Source of the DNA: an uncultured Oscillospiraceae bacterium
GTDB lineage: Bacteria > Bacillota > Clostridia > Oscillospirales > Oscillospiraceae
Reading direction: 5' to 3'
DNA: 23,551 nt
Assembly: GCA_934661135.1 (NCBI GenBank)
Contig: CAKUJA010000031.1
Location: 1-23,551, forward strand
Numbering within the stretch: the first letter of the stretch is position 1; the number at the start of each line of letters is the position of its first letter. The notes under the pieces are model-generated. The model was not told the DNA's origin. It saw only the letters and a program-made list of their open reading frames with translations, and did not search any database. Position numbers and translations under genes: made by a program. This document shows, piece after piece, positions 5,892 through 12,999 of this stretch.

Positions 5892-6548
5892 TTATCCGAG
5901 CATTTCCCGGACTTTCGTCGTCACGGCAACGGCCAGCTTCGCATGGTCGGCCTTGGAGTAGTGGAGGCCGTCGAGCGTGTTGATCTCAAAATCCAGCTCC
6001 GCGCAGTCGATAAATTCACAGCCATAGCGCGCGGCAATCTCCTTGTAGAGCTTGCCCAGCTCCATGCTCTTTTCATATGCCAGCGGCCCGAAGCTGAATC
6101 CGAAGATCATCTCCGCGATGTCCTTCTTCACCGGCGCCGGCGCAATCAGCAGTACCTTCGGCGCCGGATAGTTGTAGTAGGACTGCTGTGTCGCCGCAAC
6201 CAGCTTCTCCACGCCGAACGCAATCATGCCCGCCGTCAGGTTGAACATATGCTTCAGCTCATTGACACCCATCTGAAGAATCACCAGGTCGAGCGGCGCC
6301 TGCGCGTCGAGCGCTTCCTCCAGGCTGTTCAGTCCGTGCCGGTGCGGGAAATAGGGATCGTCCTGCATATTTGTCCGCGCGTTGAGCGCATTCTCAATGA
6401 TATGGTATTCGCTGCCGAGCGCAAGCTGCACCCGTCCCGGCCAGCGCTCGTCAAACGCCATCCGCTGCCCGGAGCCGAGCGCCGGATCATACGTTGTGTA
6501 GTCGTACCCCCATGTATTTGAGTCTCCGTAGCAAAGAATATTTTTCAT
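5892..6548 (-). CDS. Arylesterase-like SGNH hydrolase
   Basis: A 218-aa SGNH/GDSL hydrolase that closely follows the order of motifs in the Mycobacterium smegmatis arylesterase/acyltransferase type. The Ser10 nucleophile is in ILCYGDSNTWGYD, a NALNARTN block II follows, then LVILQMGVNELK, where Asn96 is kept but the usual Asp is Glu97. The final catalytic pair Asp193/His196 is in LDGLHYSKADH. There is no signal peptide, so it should act in the cytoplasm on small esters. The start at ATG 6548 overlaps the stop of the upstream HAD gene (ATGA); longer open reading in this frame lies inside that gene and lacks homology. Inference: it removes acyl or acetyl groups from the imported compound. The exact substrate is unknown. 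Confidence 0.85.
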   Translation of the reverse strand: MKNILCYGDSNTWGYDYTTYDPALGSGQRMAFDERWPGRVQLALGSEYHIIENALNARTNMQDDPYFPHRHGLNSLEEALDAQAPLDLVILQMGVNELKHMFNLTAGMIAFGVEKLVAATQQSYYNYPAPKVLLIAPAPVKKDIAEMIFGFSFGPLAYEKSMELGKLYKEIAARYGCEFIDCAELDFEINTLDGLHYSKADHAKLAVAVTTKVREMLG

Positions 6549-7360
6549 TCCGTAATCTCCTTTCCGTCCTCTGTCAATCTGCTCGTCGCCATGGCGAATG
6601 CCTGCGCCATACCGCCGTCCTTCACGTCCGGCACCACATGGCTCACCGCCGCCTTCACCGCATCCACCGCATTTTCCGGTGCAAACGAAACGCCCGCCGC
6701 CCGCAGCACCGGCAGATCGGTCATCGCGTCGCCCGCGGCAAAAAACTGTGCAAACGGTACGCCGACATGATTTGCCAGCGCGCGCATCGCGTCCAGTTTG
6801 CTGCACCCTCTGGCAACCACATCCACAAAATTGCGGCTGGCAAACGCAAATTCGCACGTCTCCTCCGGGAAATACGCAGCACAGGACGCCAGCTCCTCCG
6901 CGTCGTCGCAGCACATCACGAGCTTCACCACGTCGCCGCGCACCTCTCCCAGCGTTCGCTCCTGTCCAACATTTTCCTCCTTCACGCCGCGCGCATTCAG
7001 CCGCGCGTTGCGCCGCAGCACATAGATCTCCTCCCGCGTAAACACCTGCATACTGATGTCCGGGTGGCGCTCCAGCACCATTGCCACACTTTTGAGAATA
7101 TCCCCCTGAAATGCGTGCAGATAAAGATGCTTCCCGCTCTGAAAATCATAGAGCGACGCACCGCCGTACAAGATACACGGCACATTCACGCCCAGCCGCA
7201 GCGCTGTCTCGCGTGCTGCCACAACCGACCGCCCTGTGCAGACCGCAAGCAGTCCGCCCCGCGCCGTATACTCCCGCGCCGCCGTGACAACCGCATCCGT
7301 CATCGGCGCGTCGCGCCGCATCAGCGTCCCGTCAATATCCGTGAGAAACAGCGAGTTCAT
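6545..7360 (-). CDS. Cof-type HAD phosphatase
   Basis: A 271-aa HAD-superfamily hydrolase with the C2 cap typical of the Cof/YbiV/YidA sugar-phosphate phosphatases. Motif I is LTDIDGT (nucleophile Asp8, acid/base Asp10), motif II Thr42 in CTGRS, motif III Lys188 in GCSKLDAM, and motif IV Asp211/Asp215 in GDAMTDLPVL. Length is normal. It overlaps both neighbours by 4 nt (start at 7360 with the oxidoreductase stop, stop with the SGNH start), so all three are translated together. The likely role is dephosphorylating a sugar phosphate or phosphorylated intermediate of the locus. The specific substrate cannot be read from the sequence. Confidence 0.9.
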   Translation of the reverse strand: MNSLFLTDIDGTLMRRDAPMTDAVVTAAREYTARGGLLAVCTGRSVVAARETALRLGVNVPCILYGGASLYDFQSGKHLYLHAFQGDILKSVAMVLERHPDISMQVFTREEIYVLRRNARLNARGVKEENVGQERTLGEVRGDVVKLVMCCDDAEELASCAAYFPEETCEFAFASRNFVDVVARGCSKLDAMRALANHVGVPFAQFFAAGDAMTDLPVLRAAGVSFAPENAVDAVKAAVSHVVPDVKDGGMAQAFAMATSRLTEDGKEITE

Positions 7361-8376
7361 CGCTTGATCTCCACGATCGAGTTCGTTTTCGCCGATTCAT
7401 GGATCGCATTGACCGTCCGCATAACCTCCACGCTGTCCTGCGGCGTGACCACGCTGGGTTTCACACCCTTCTCCAGGCAGTCGAGGAAATAGGCGATCTC
7501 CGCGCGGTAGGCGTCATACTGCTCCAGCGCGATGATCTCCGCCGGCTGCCCCTCGCGGAAAATTTTCAGCTCCGCCAGTGCGCCGTCGCGCTGGTTGATG
7601 TCATATCCTGCGGAATACGTCAGCTCCGCCGCAGCCTTTGAGCCCATCACCTTGGCATACATCGTAAACGGATACCCCGTGTGCATATTAAATGCCGTCT
7701 CCGCAACGGCCTTGCAGCCGTTTTCATATGTCACGCTCGCAAACACGTTGTCATAGCAGCCGGTGTCGTCCTTGCTCGCCAGCGTGTAGACCTGCTTTGC
7801 CGGTCCAAACAGATAGTTCATGTAGTCCACATCGTGCACCATCATGTCAAACATCGCGCCGCCGCCATGTTCCGGCTCAAACAGCCACTTGTTGCCCCAC
7901 ACCTGCCGCTCGGAGCAGCGGGAGAAATATGCCATGTAGAGTTCGCCGAACTCGCCGTTCTCCATCATTTCTTTGATCCTTGTATAACCCGTCCAGAACC
8001 GGACAACCTGCGCCGTCATATAGGGAATCCCGGTCTTTTCAACCACACCCGCCGCATACTCCGCATCCTCCACGGTCATCGTGAACGGCTTTTCGCAGAG
8101 CACCGCCTTGCCGTAGGACGCGCAGAGCTCAATAAACCTCGCGTGCAAAAACGTCGGCAGGCAGAGAATGCACACGTCGACCGACGGCTCTTTTTCCAGC
8201 ATTTCCTTCGCGTCGGTATACCATGCACAGCCGCGCGCCTTGCCCGTCTCCTCCGCGCGCTGCGGCTGCACGTCGACCAGCGCAGCCAGCTCCGCGTTCG
8301 GCAGCGACGCAATGGCATCAAAATGACTCTTGGAGATCATACCGCAGCCAATCACAGCGATTTTAAAGGTTTTCAT
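7357..8376 (-). CDS. Gfo/Idh/MocA-family oxidoreductase
   Basis: A 339-aa NAD(P)-dependent dehydrogenase. The N-terminal Rossmann domain opens with KIAVIGCGMISKSH. CEKPF holds the conserved Lys96. The C-terminal domain has GGGAMFDMMVHDVDY, with Asp177 and His181 in the usual catalytic position. The family oxidises or reduces hydroxyls of sugars, inositols and sugar derivatives. The start at 8376 follows GGAGG. A terminator-like hairpin separates it from the upstream BtpA-family gene, so it may be expressed at a lower level. Inference: it performs a redox step, such as polyol to ketose, before the kinase. The substrate is unknown. Confidence 0.9.
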   Translation of the reverse strand: MKTFKIAVIGCGMISKSHFDAIASLPNAELAALVDVQPQRAEETGKARGCAWYTDAKEMLEKEPSVDVCILCLPTFLHARFIELCASYGKAVLCEKPFTMTVEDAEYAAGVVEKTGIPYMTAQVVRFWTGYTRIKEMMENGEFGELYMAYFSRCSERQVWGNKWLFEPEHGGGAMFDMMVHDVDYMNYLFGPAKQVYTLASKDDTGCYDNVFASVTYENGCKAVAETAFNMHTGYPFTMYAKVMGSKAAAELTYSAGYDINQRDGALAELKIFREGQPAEIIALEQYDAYRAEIAYFLDCLEKGVKPSVVTPQDSVEVMRTVNAIHESAKTNSIVEIKR

Positions 8377-8421
8377 CCATCAACATCCTCCGTTCCTGAT
8401 TTTGTCCCGGTCTTATAAAAC

Positions 8422-8451
8422 GCCCCGGCTCCGAACTCCGGAGCCGGGGGC
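8422..8451 (-). terminator. Terminator or attenuator after the BtpA-family gene
   Basis: The GC-rich arms GCCCCGGCTCCG (8422-8433) and a complement with one extra G (8439-8451) are followed on the minus strand by GTTTTAT. It lies between the BtpA-family gene and the oxidoreductase gene on the same strand, so read-through would set a lower level for the downstream three-gene set. Confidence 0.75.
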
Positions 8452-8503
8452 ATCAAACAGCATACGATGCCTCTCGGCTCATGCGTTTTTTGTGTTACGT
8501 TTC

Positions 8504-9307
8504 TCAGCGGATGCTGCGCACCTTGTCCATGAATGCCTTCACGCGGTCAAGCTCCACATGGTTGTCAAACAGGCCGTCCTTCTTGAACGTCGTGCCGACA
8601 ACGGCGCCGTCCGCGATCGACAGAATCTTTTCAATCGTATTGATCTTGCAGCCGGTATTGGCAAAGACCGCTGTGTTCGGAACCACGTTCTTCACGCGCG
8701 CCAGCAGGTCGGTGTCGGTCGCCGCGCCGGCTGTGATGCCGGACACGCACAGCACGTCGGGTTTGTTATTAAATACCGTCGTCTTGGCGATCTGCTCGAT
8801 GTCACGGTCGGCCAGATACTTCGCCGCCTCCGGAACGATGTTCCACAGCAGCTTCACGTTCTTCAGACCAAGGCGCATCTGGTGGCGGACGGTCGCGCCG
8901 GGGTCGGTGTTCCACAGGCCGTAGTCAGACGCATACACGCCGGACATGATCTCACGGATGAACGCCGCGCCGGTCGCAGCAGCCAGATCAAGAGACGCAT
9001 ACGGGTCCCACAGCATATTCACGCCGAACGGAATCTTGATCTCGCTCTTAAGCTCGCCGATGACGCGCGCCATGCACGCCGTTGTCACCGGCTCCATCTT
9101 CGTCAGATACGGCAGGCTGAACTCATTCGAGAACATAACCGCATCCACGCCGCCCTCCTGAAGCGCCAAAAACTCCGCGCGCGCCTGATCCACGACCTTC
9201 TCCATGCCGCCATCGGCATCAAAATAGGGGTCGCCGGGCAGTGCGCGCACATGGCACATGGCAACGATGGGTTTCTCCGTCTTAAACGTTTCCTTGATCC
9301 ATTCCAT
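8504..9307 (-). CDS. BtpA/SgcQ-family TIM-barrel protein
   Basis: A 267-aa member of the BtpA family (PF03437), which includes E. coli SgcQ and cyanobacterial BtpA. The family hallmark is at the N-terminus: TEKPIVAMCHVRALPGDP. Later come GVDAVMFSNE, FGVNMLWDP, FIREIMSGVYASDYG and, near the end, FANTGCKINTIEKIL and DGAVVGTTFKKDG, fitting a phosphate-binding TIM barrel. I prefer ATG 9307 over an in-frame TTG at 9313 because the AGGAGG site is only 4 nt from the TTG and about 10 nt from the ATG. The reaction of SgcQ is not established. Its place in sugar operons suggests a sugar-phosphate lyase, isomerase or epimerase. It is the first gene of the leftward operon. Confidence 0.9.
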   Translation of the reverse strand: MEWIKETFKTEKPIVAMCHVRALPGDPYFDADGGMEKVVDQARAEFLALQEGGVDAVMFSNEFSLPYLTKMEPVTTACMARVIGELKSEIKIPFGVNMLWDPYASLDLAAATGAAFIREIMSGVYASDYGLWNTDPGATVRHQMRLGLKNVKLLWNIVPEAAKYLADRDIEQIAKTTVFNNKPDVLCVSGITAGAATDTDLLARVKNVVPNTAVFANTGCKINTIEKILSIADGAVVGTTFKKDGLFDNHVELDRVKAFMDKVRSIR

Positions 9308-9379
9308 TTTCAATGCTCCTCCTTAAAATCTATTCCATGATACTATATAATATAATAGTCGCTATCGCGTTTTGCCGTC

Positions 9380-9393
9380 GCAGCGGCCGCTGC
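9380..9393. promoter_or_regulatory. Perfect 14-bp palindrome in the leftward leader
   Basis: GCAGCGGCCGCTGC reads the same on both strands. It lies between the leftward promoter and the BtpA-family start codon, so it could be an operator for a dimeric repressor or part of a folded leader. Confidence 0.4.
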
Positions 9394-9442
9394 AACAGTG
9401 CAACGCCATGGAATATGCTCTGCTTCTCCCATGGCTTCTTTA

Positions 9443-9471
9443 ATTTAACATGAAACGCTGGCGCGTGTCAA
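9443..9471 (-). promoter_or_regulatory. Leftward promoter for the BtpA-family operon
   Basis: A perfect minus-strand TTGACA lies at 9466-9471, with TTAAAT (9443-9448) 17 nt downstream. Upstream of the -35 (9472 onward) are phased A-tracts on the minus strand, which would suit an UP element or bent DNA. The predicted leader is about 130 nt. Confidence 0.6.
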
Positions 9472-9510
9472 TCATTTTCGCTCATTTTTGATCGTTTTTG
9501 CATTTTTCGT
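9471..9510. repeat. Four tandem 10-nt T-tract repeats
   Basis: Four consecutive 10-mers, ATCATTTTCG, CTCATTTTTG, ATCGTTTTTG and CATTTTTCGT, put a run of four or five T residues once per helical turn. They sit directly upstream of the leftward -35. Phased A/T tracts curve DNA and can bind the RNA polymerase alpha subunit. Repeated T-rich words also resemble binding sites of some DeoR-family repressors. Confidence 0.6.
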
Positions 9511-9645
9511 TACATGGCACAAAATAGAGCCGCTATCGTTGTGAAAAAGCCAAAATTCAAGGCCGGACCCTTCCAAAAATCAGGCGTTAAAATTGTGCAA
9601 TATCGAGAAATCTGCGCGAATACACGCAAAATCGCTCATTTTCAC

Positions 9646-9674
9646 TTGACGGTTTCAGAAAAGAAAGCTAAAAT
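9646..9674 (+). promoter_or_regulatory. Rightward promoter for the ABC/kinase operon
   Basis: TTGACG (9646-9651) and TAAAAT (9669-9674) are separated by exactly 17 nt. The word TCGCTCATTTTC ends 2 nt before the -35 and matches 11 of 12 bases at 9478-9489, beside the opposite promoter. The leader of about 100 nt contains an inverted repeat before the first gene. Confidence 0.75.
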
Positions 9675-9713
9675 AGCGGTGTTGATAGGGTTCGCCATTG
9701 TGCACTTTATCAA

Positions 9714-9748
9714 CGATCTGCTCACACTTGATCGATGTGTGCAGATCG
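9714..9748 (+). promoter_or_regulatory. Inverted repeat in rightward leader, candidate operator
   Basis: CGATCTG-CT-CACAC (9714-9727) and GTGTGCAGATCG (9737-9748) form a 12-bp imperfect stem with a two-base bulge. It lies between the promoter and the double AGGAG-type ribosome binding region (9757-9772). It could be a repressor site or an mRNA hairpin that affects the first gene. Confidence 0.4.
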
Positions 9749-9780
9749 AATTAAAAAGGAGACATTAGGAGGAACACGTA

Positions 9781-10992
9781 ATGAAAAAGATCACGGCTTT
9801 GTTACTTGCACTGCTGATGCTGCTGAGTATGGTTGCGTGCAGCAGCAAGACCACTGACACCACGACTCCCGCCGACAGCACTCCCGCCACCAACGACACC
9901 ACGGAGACCACCGACACGAAGACCGACGACACCAAGACTGAAGACACGTCCGACGCTTCCACCGGCGAGCTTCGCACCGTCAAGTTCTGCCTCACCCGTA
10001 CCGCTGAGGTTCTGGAAGACACCCCGTTCTGGGTTGCTCAGAATCTTGGTTACGCCGCTGAGGAAGGTCTCGACATTGAAATGATCGAAACCATCGGCAC
10101 CACCGACTGCAAGATGGTCGCCACCGGTCAGGCCGACTTCGCCGTTCCCGGCCCGTCCCTGATCCTCCAGTCCATCGAAGAAGGCCTGCCCATCAAGGTT
10201 GTCTGCGCATACGACGCCATCAACATCTGGGGTCTGTGCGTTCTGAAGGACGCTCCGTTCCAGAGCTTTGAAGACATCGTCGACGCGCAGGAGAAGTATG
10301 GCCGCAAGCTGACCATCGCCCTGGGCGACCCGTCCTGGGAATCCCTCGTCACCCCGACCCTCGTTGCTGCCGGTATCGACTGCTCCGAGGACGTTGAGTT
10401 CGTCGTCGCCGGCGACAACCGCTTCGTGCAGGTTGCCGAAGGCAATCTCGACATCCTGTTCTCCTGGCCCGGCGAAGCCTACCAGCTCATCGGCCAGAAC
10501 TACAACTTCAACTACATCGACGGCCACGAAATTCTGCAGACCAACTCCAACTCCATCATCACCAGCCTTGACATGATCGAGAACGAGCCGGACGTCATCC
10601 GCGGCTTCGTCCGTGCACTCTGCAAGGGCATCTACTTCACCAAGTACAACCCCAACGCAGCCGCAGCCGTCTCCTGCGCACAGTGGCCGAACATCGACGT
10701 CACCTGGAAAGCAGCCGTCTACGTGCAGGAAGGCCGTGCATACCAGATGTTCGGTAAACCCGGCTCCGACACGGAAGCTGAGCGCCTTGAAAACCTCGGT
10801 CTGTGCACCGACGAAGGCTGGCAGCTCAACGTCGACACCATGCTCGCTTCCGGCGTTATCTCCAAGGAAATTCCGTTGGAAGACATCTACACCAACGAAT
10901 TCGTCGACACCACTTGGGATCGCTCCGAAGTTGAAGCGGACGCCGATGCCTACGACTGGGAAAGCGTCGCTGCGAACTACGAGGCGGAATAA
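9781..10992 (+). CDS. NMT1/SsuA-type ABC substrate-binding lipoprotein
   Basis: A 403-aa lipoprotein with a signal peptide and lipobox LSMVAC, lipidated Cys20. A low-complexity Thr/Asp/Pro/Ser linker of about 42 residues follows, then the binding domain from about residue 63 (RTVKFCLTRTAEVLEDTPFWVAQNLGYAAEEG). MVATGQADFAVPGPSLIL and LPIKVVCAYD are typical of the NMT1/THI5/SsuA fold, whose members bind sulfonates, thiamine pyrimidines, riboflavin and similar small compounds. The AGGAGG site at 9767-9772 is strong. It leads the rightward operon, and a terminator 47 nt after its stop should give it excess expression over the enzymes and permeases, as is common for binding proteins. The ligand is unknown. 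Confidence 0.9.
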   Translation: MKKITALLLALLMLLSMVACSSKTTDTTTPADSTPATNDTTETTDTKTDDTKTEDTSDASTGELRTVKFCLTRTAEVLEDTPFWVAQNLGYAAEEGLDIEMIETIGTTDCKMVATGQADFAVPGPSLILQSIEEGLPIKVVCAYDAINIWGLCVLKDAPFQSFEDIVDAQEKYGRKLTIALGDPSWESLVTPTLVAAGIDCSEDVEFVVAGDNRFVQVAEGNLDILFSWPGEAYQLIGQNYNFNYIDGHEILQTNSNSIITSLDMIENEPDVIRGFVRALCKGIYFTKYNPNAAAAVSCAQWPNIDVTWKAAVYVQEGRAYQMFGKPGSDTEAERLENLGLCTDEGWQLNVDTMLASGVISKEIPLEDIYTNEFVDTTWDRSEVEADADAYDWESVAANYEAE

Positions 10993-11039
10993 TCCTCTCC
11001 ATATCGTACGAACTGCCGAACGCAGTAACTGGCTGATTG

Positions 11040-11064
11040 ACTCGGGGGCGTTTCGCCCCCGAGT
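11040..11064 (+). terminator. Partial terminator after the binding-protein gene
   Basis: A perfect 11-bp stem ACTCGGGGGCG with TTT loop (11040-11050 paired with 11054-11064) is followed by TTCTTA. The weak T run suggests incomplete termination, letting some transcripts continue into the rest of the operon. Confidence 0.75.
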
Positions 11065-11082
11065 TTCTTAAGAGGTACGCCC

Positions 11083-12336
11083 ATGAAACATCGCATTTTC
11101 TGCCTTACCGCGCTTCTGCTGGCACTCTGCCTGCTCTGCGCCTGTGCCAAATCCCCTTCCAATGCTTCTTCTGCCGCGCCTGCGGAGGATTCCTCCGCTG
11201 CCAGCGCTTCCGCGCCCGCGGAGACTGCGCCCGCCGAAGATCCGGTGGTCGCCACCGTCAACGGCACCGACATTTTATATAGTGAGTTTGCCGCGCAGAT
11301 GGTCAACATTGAGTCCATGTACAGCGCAATGTCCGCCACGCTTTCCGCCGACGAGATCAACCGGAAGTTGACCGAGCAGGCGTCCGGCGTGCTCGAGACA
11401 CTCATCAACCAGGTTCTTCTGGAGCAAAAGGCCGAGCAGCTCGGCATCACGCTCACCGCCGCGCAGGAAGCCGAGGTTTCCGCCGCGTGGGACGGCGTAA
11501 AAGCGCGCTTCCAGCAGACCATTGCCGCCAACTATCCCACCTTCACCGGCGAAGATCTCGACGCCATGGTGCTGCTCGCGCTGGAAAGCAGCGGTCTCAC
11601 CGAGGAAATGGTCACCGAAAGTGCCCGCACCTCCGCGCTGATTGCCGGTCTGCGCAGCCGGGTCGACGCCGACATCCCCGACGCGTCCGATTCGGACGCC
11701 CGTGCCCTTTACGACACGCTGCTCGCCGAGCAGCGAACTGAATTTGCAGACAATCCCTCCACCTTTGAATCCGCCATGCTTGGCAATACGGTGGTTGTTT
11801 ACATACCCGCTGCCTACCGCGTGCTCCACGAGTGGGACGTGCGCTATGACAACGAAGTCATCGCCCTGCTCAACCAGCTCGAGGAAATTGACACCGACGA
11901 GAGCACCGCCTACGAAGATACGCTTGCCGCTGAGCAGACCCGCGCGCAGGAGCAGCTTGCCGCCATCCGCGCGCAGCTCGCCGCAGGAGCCGACTTTGAC
12001 ACGCTCTACGCCGCCGCAAACGACGGCGCATCTCCCCGCATCAACTATCTCTGTGAAACCACCGACCGCTTCTCGCCCGACTATTTCTCGGCCGCCATGT
12101 CCATTCCGGCCGAGGGCGGCGTCGCAGACGACGCGGTTGCGCTCAAATACGGCTACACACTGCTCTACTGGGCCGATACGCTCCAGCCGGGCGTTGTCCC
12201 ATTTGAAACTGTCAAAGAGGAGCTAACCGCGCAGTTTACCCAACAGGCGCGCGACGAAAACTGGAAAACCGTGCAGGCCGCATGGCGTGCCGCCGCCGAT
12301 GTTTCCATCGACAAAGCACTGATTACATATTCCTGA
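11083..12336 (+). CDS. SurA/PrsA-like foldase lipoprotein
   Basis: A 417-aa lipoprotein, with signal peptide and lipobox LLCAC (Cys21) followed by an Ala/Ser/Pro-rich linker to about residue 53. VVATVNGTDILYSEFAAQM then begins a SurA N-terminal chaperone domain, with helices LINQVLLEQKAEQLGITLT. After a long helical insert comes a diverged parvulin-like region (about residues 285-385) containing YLCETTDRFSPDYFSAAMS and ALKYGYTLLYWADT. Foldases of this type help exported proteins fold outside the membrane. The parvulin domain is weakly conserved, so it may act only as a chaperone. Its place right after the binding protein suggests a link, but could be chance. A start at 11083 is supported by AAGAGG. 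Confidence 0.8.
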   Translation: MKHRIFCLTALLLALCLLCACAKSPSNASSAAPAEDSSAASASAPAETAPAEDPVVATVNGTDILYSEFAAQMVNIESMYSAMSATLSADEINRKLTEQASGVLETLINQVLLEQKAEQLGITLTAAQEAEVSAAWDGVKARFQQTIAANYPTFTGEDLDAMVLLALESSGLTEEMVTESARTSALIAGLRSRVDADIPDASDSDARALYDTLLAEQRTEFADNPSTFESAMLGNTVVVYIPAAYRVLHEWDVRYDNEVIALLNQLEEIDTDESTAYEDTLAAEQTRAQEQLAAIRAQLAAGADFDTLYAAANDGASPRINYLCETTDRFSPDYFSAAMSIPAEGGVADDAVALKYGYTLLYWADTLQPGVVPFETVKEELTAQFTQQARDENWKTVQAAWRAAADVSIDKALITYS

Positions 12337-12348
12337 ACGGAGGGTACT

Positions 12349-12996
12349 ATGAAAAAAACCGCAGTCCTGTTCGACTTCGACGGTACGCTGTTCTACGGCA
12401 CCACCGACATCAACTACTACGCCATGAATCTGGCGCTGGCCGATATGGGTCGCCCGCCGATCAGCCGCGAGCTGGCCAATACCACAGTCGGCGATAAAAT
12501 TCCCGACGCCTGCCGCCGCATCCTCGGCACCGACGACGAAGCGCTCTGCAAGCAGTTTTTCGACGGCATCTTCCGCTACGCGCCGAAGGCCATCGAGGAT
12601 CACGCGCAGATCGAGCCGGATTGTGTCGAAATGCTCCGCGCCCTGTCCGCCGTTGCGCCCATCGCGGTCTGTTCCAACGCCGAGCGCGGCTACCTGATGG
12701 CACTGCTGGAGAAGTTCGGCGTTCTGCCGCTGTTCTCCTACGTCTGGCACGCAAAACCCGGTTACAACAAGATTGCCGCCATTCCCGAGCTGAAAAAGAT
12801 CCTCGGCGTCGAGCAGGCAATCATGGTCGGCGACCGGGAGGAGGACGTTGTCAGCGGCAAAGCCAACGGCTGCATCACCGTCGCCATGCAAAACGACTTT
12901 GGCGCGCGGGACGCGGTCGGCGCGGACTACGACGTCTACAACCACAACGAAATGAAGCAAACCATTCTCAGGATCTTACAGGAACAGGAGGACTAA
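12349..12996 (+). CDS. HAD hydrolase, phosphoglycolate-phosphatase-like
   Basis: A 215-aa HAD-superfamily phosphatase with a helical C1 cap. Asp9 and Asp11 lie in LFDFDGT, motif II Ser109 in VCSNAERGY, Lys136 in HAKPGYNK and Asp162/Asp166 in MVGDREEDV. Length and motif order match the Gph/beta-phosphoglucomutase branch. It starts 12 nt after the foldase gene behind GGAGGG and ends 3 nt before the M42 peptidase. Together with the Cof-type phosphatase on the other arm, the locus has two HAD phosphatases of different cap types, pointing to phosphorylated intermediates. The exact substrate is unknown. Confidence 0.88.
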   Translation: MKKTAVLFDFDGTLFYGTTDINYYAMNLALADMGRPPISRELANTTVGDKIPDACRRILGTDDEALCKQFFDGIFRYAPKAIEDHAQIEPDCVEMLRALSAVAPIAVCSNAERGYLMALLEKFGVLPLFSYVWHAKPGYNKIAAIPELKKILGVEQAIMVGDREEDVVSGKANGCITVAMQNDFGARDAVGADYDVYNHNEMKQTILRILQEQED

Positions 12997-12999
12997 ATC

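Larger units (their letters stand above)
9314..9780. promoter_or_regulatory. Divergent control region of the catabolic locus
   Basis: These 467 bases separate the leftward BtpA-family operon from the rightward ABC/kinase operon. They hold two outward-facing promoters, a block of four 10-nt T-rich repeats at 9471-9510, a shared 12-nt word at 9478-9489 and 9632-9643, a perfect 14-bp palindrome at 9380-9393 in the leftward leader, and an inverted repeat at 9714-9748 in the rightward leader. An 84-codon open frame here spans the rightward promoter and is not a credible gene. Confidence 0.7.

Noticed and set aside
5433..5983. Short plus-strand ORFs in the repeat cluster
   Set aside because: They cross inverted repeats and the 3' end of the SGNH gene, and their products show no family features.
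9308..9313. TTG start two codons upstream for the BtpA-family protein
   Set aside because: It would leave only about 4 nt after AGGAGG. ATG 9307 has better spacing and matches the usual family N-terminus.
9471..9510. CRISPR-like array
   Set aside because: The 10-nt period with no spacers and no cas genes excludes CRISPR. It fits phased T-tracts.
9514..9768. 84-codon ORF in the divergent control region
   Set aside because: It runs through the -35, -10 and the inverted repeat of the rightward promoter and has no good binding site.
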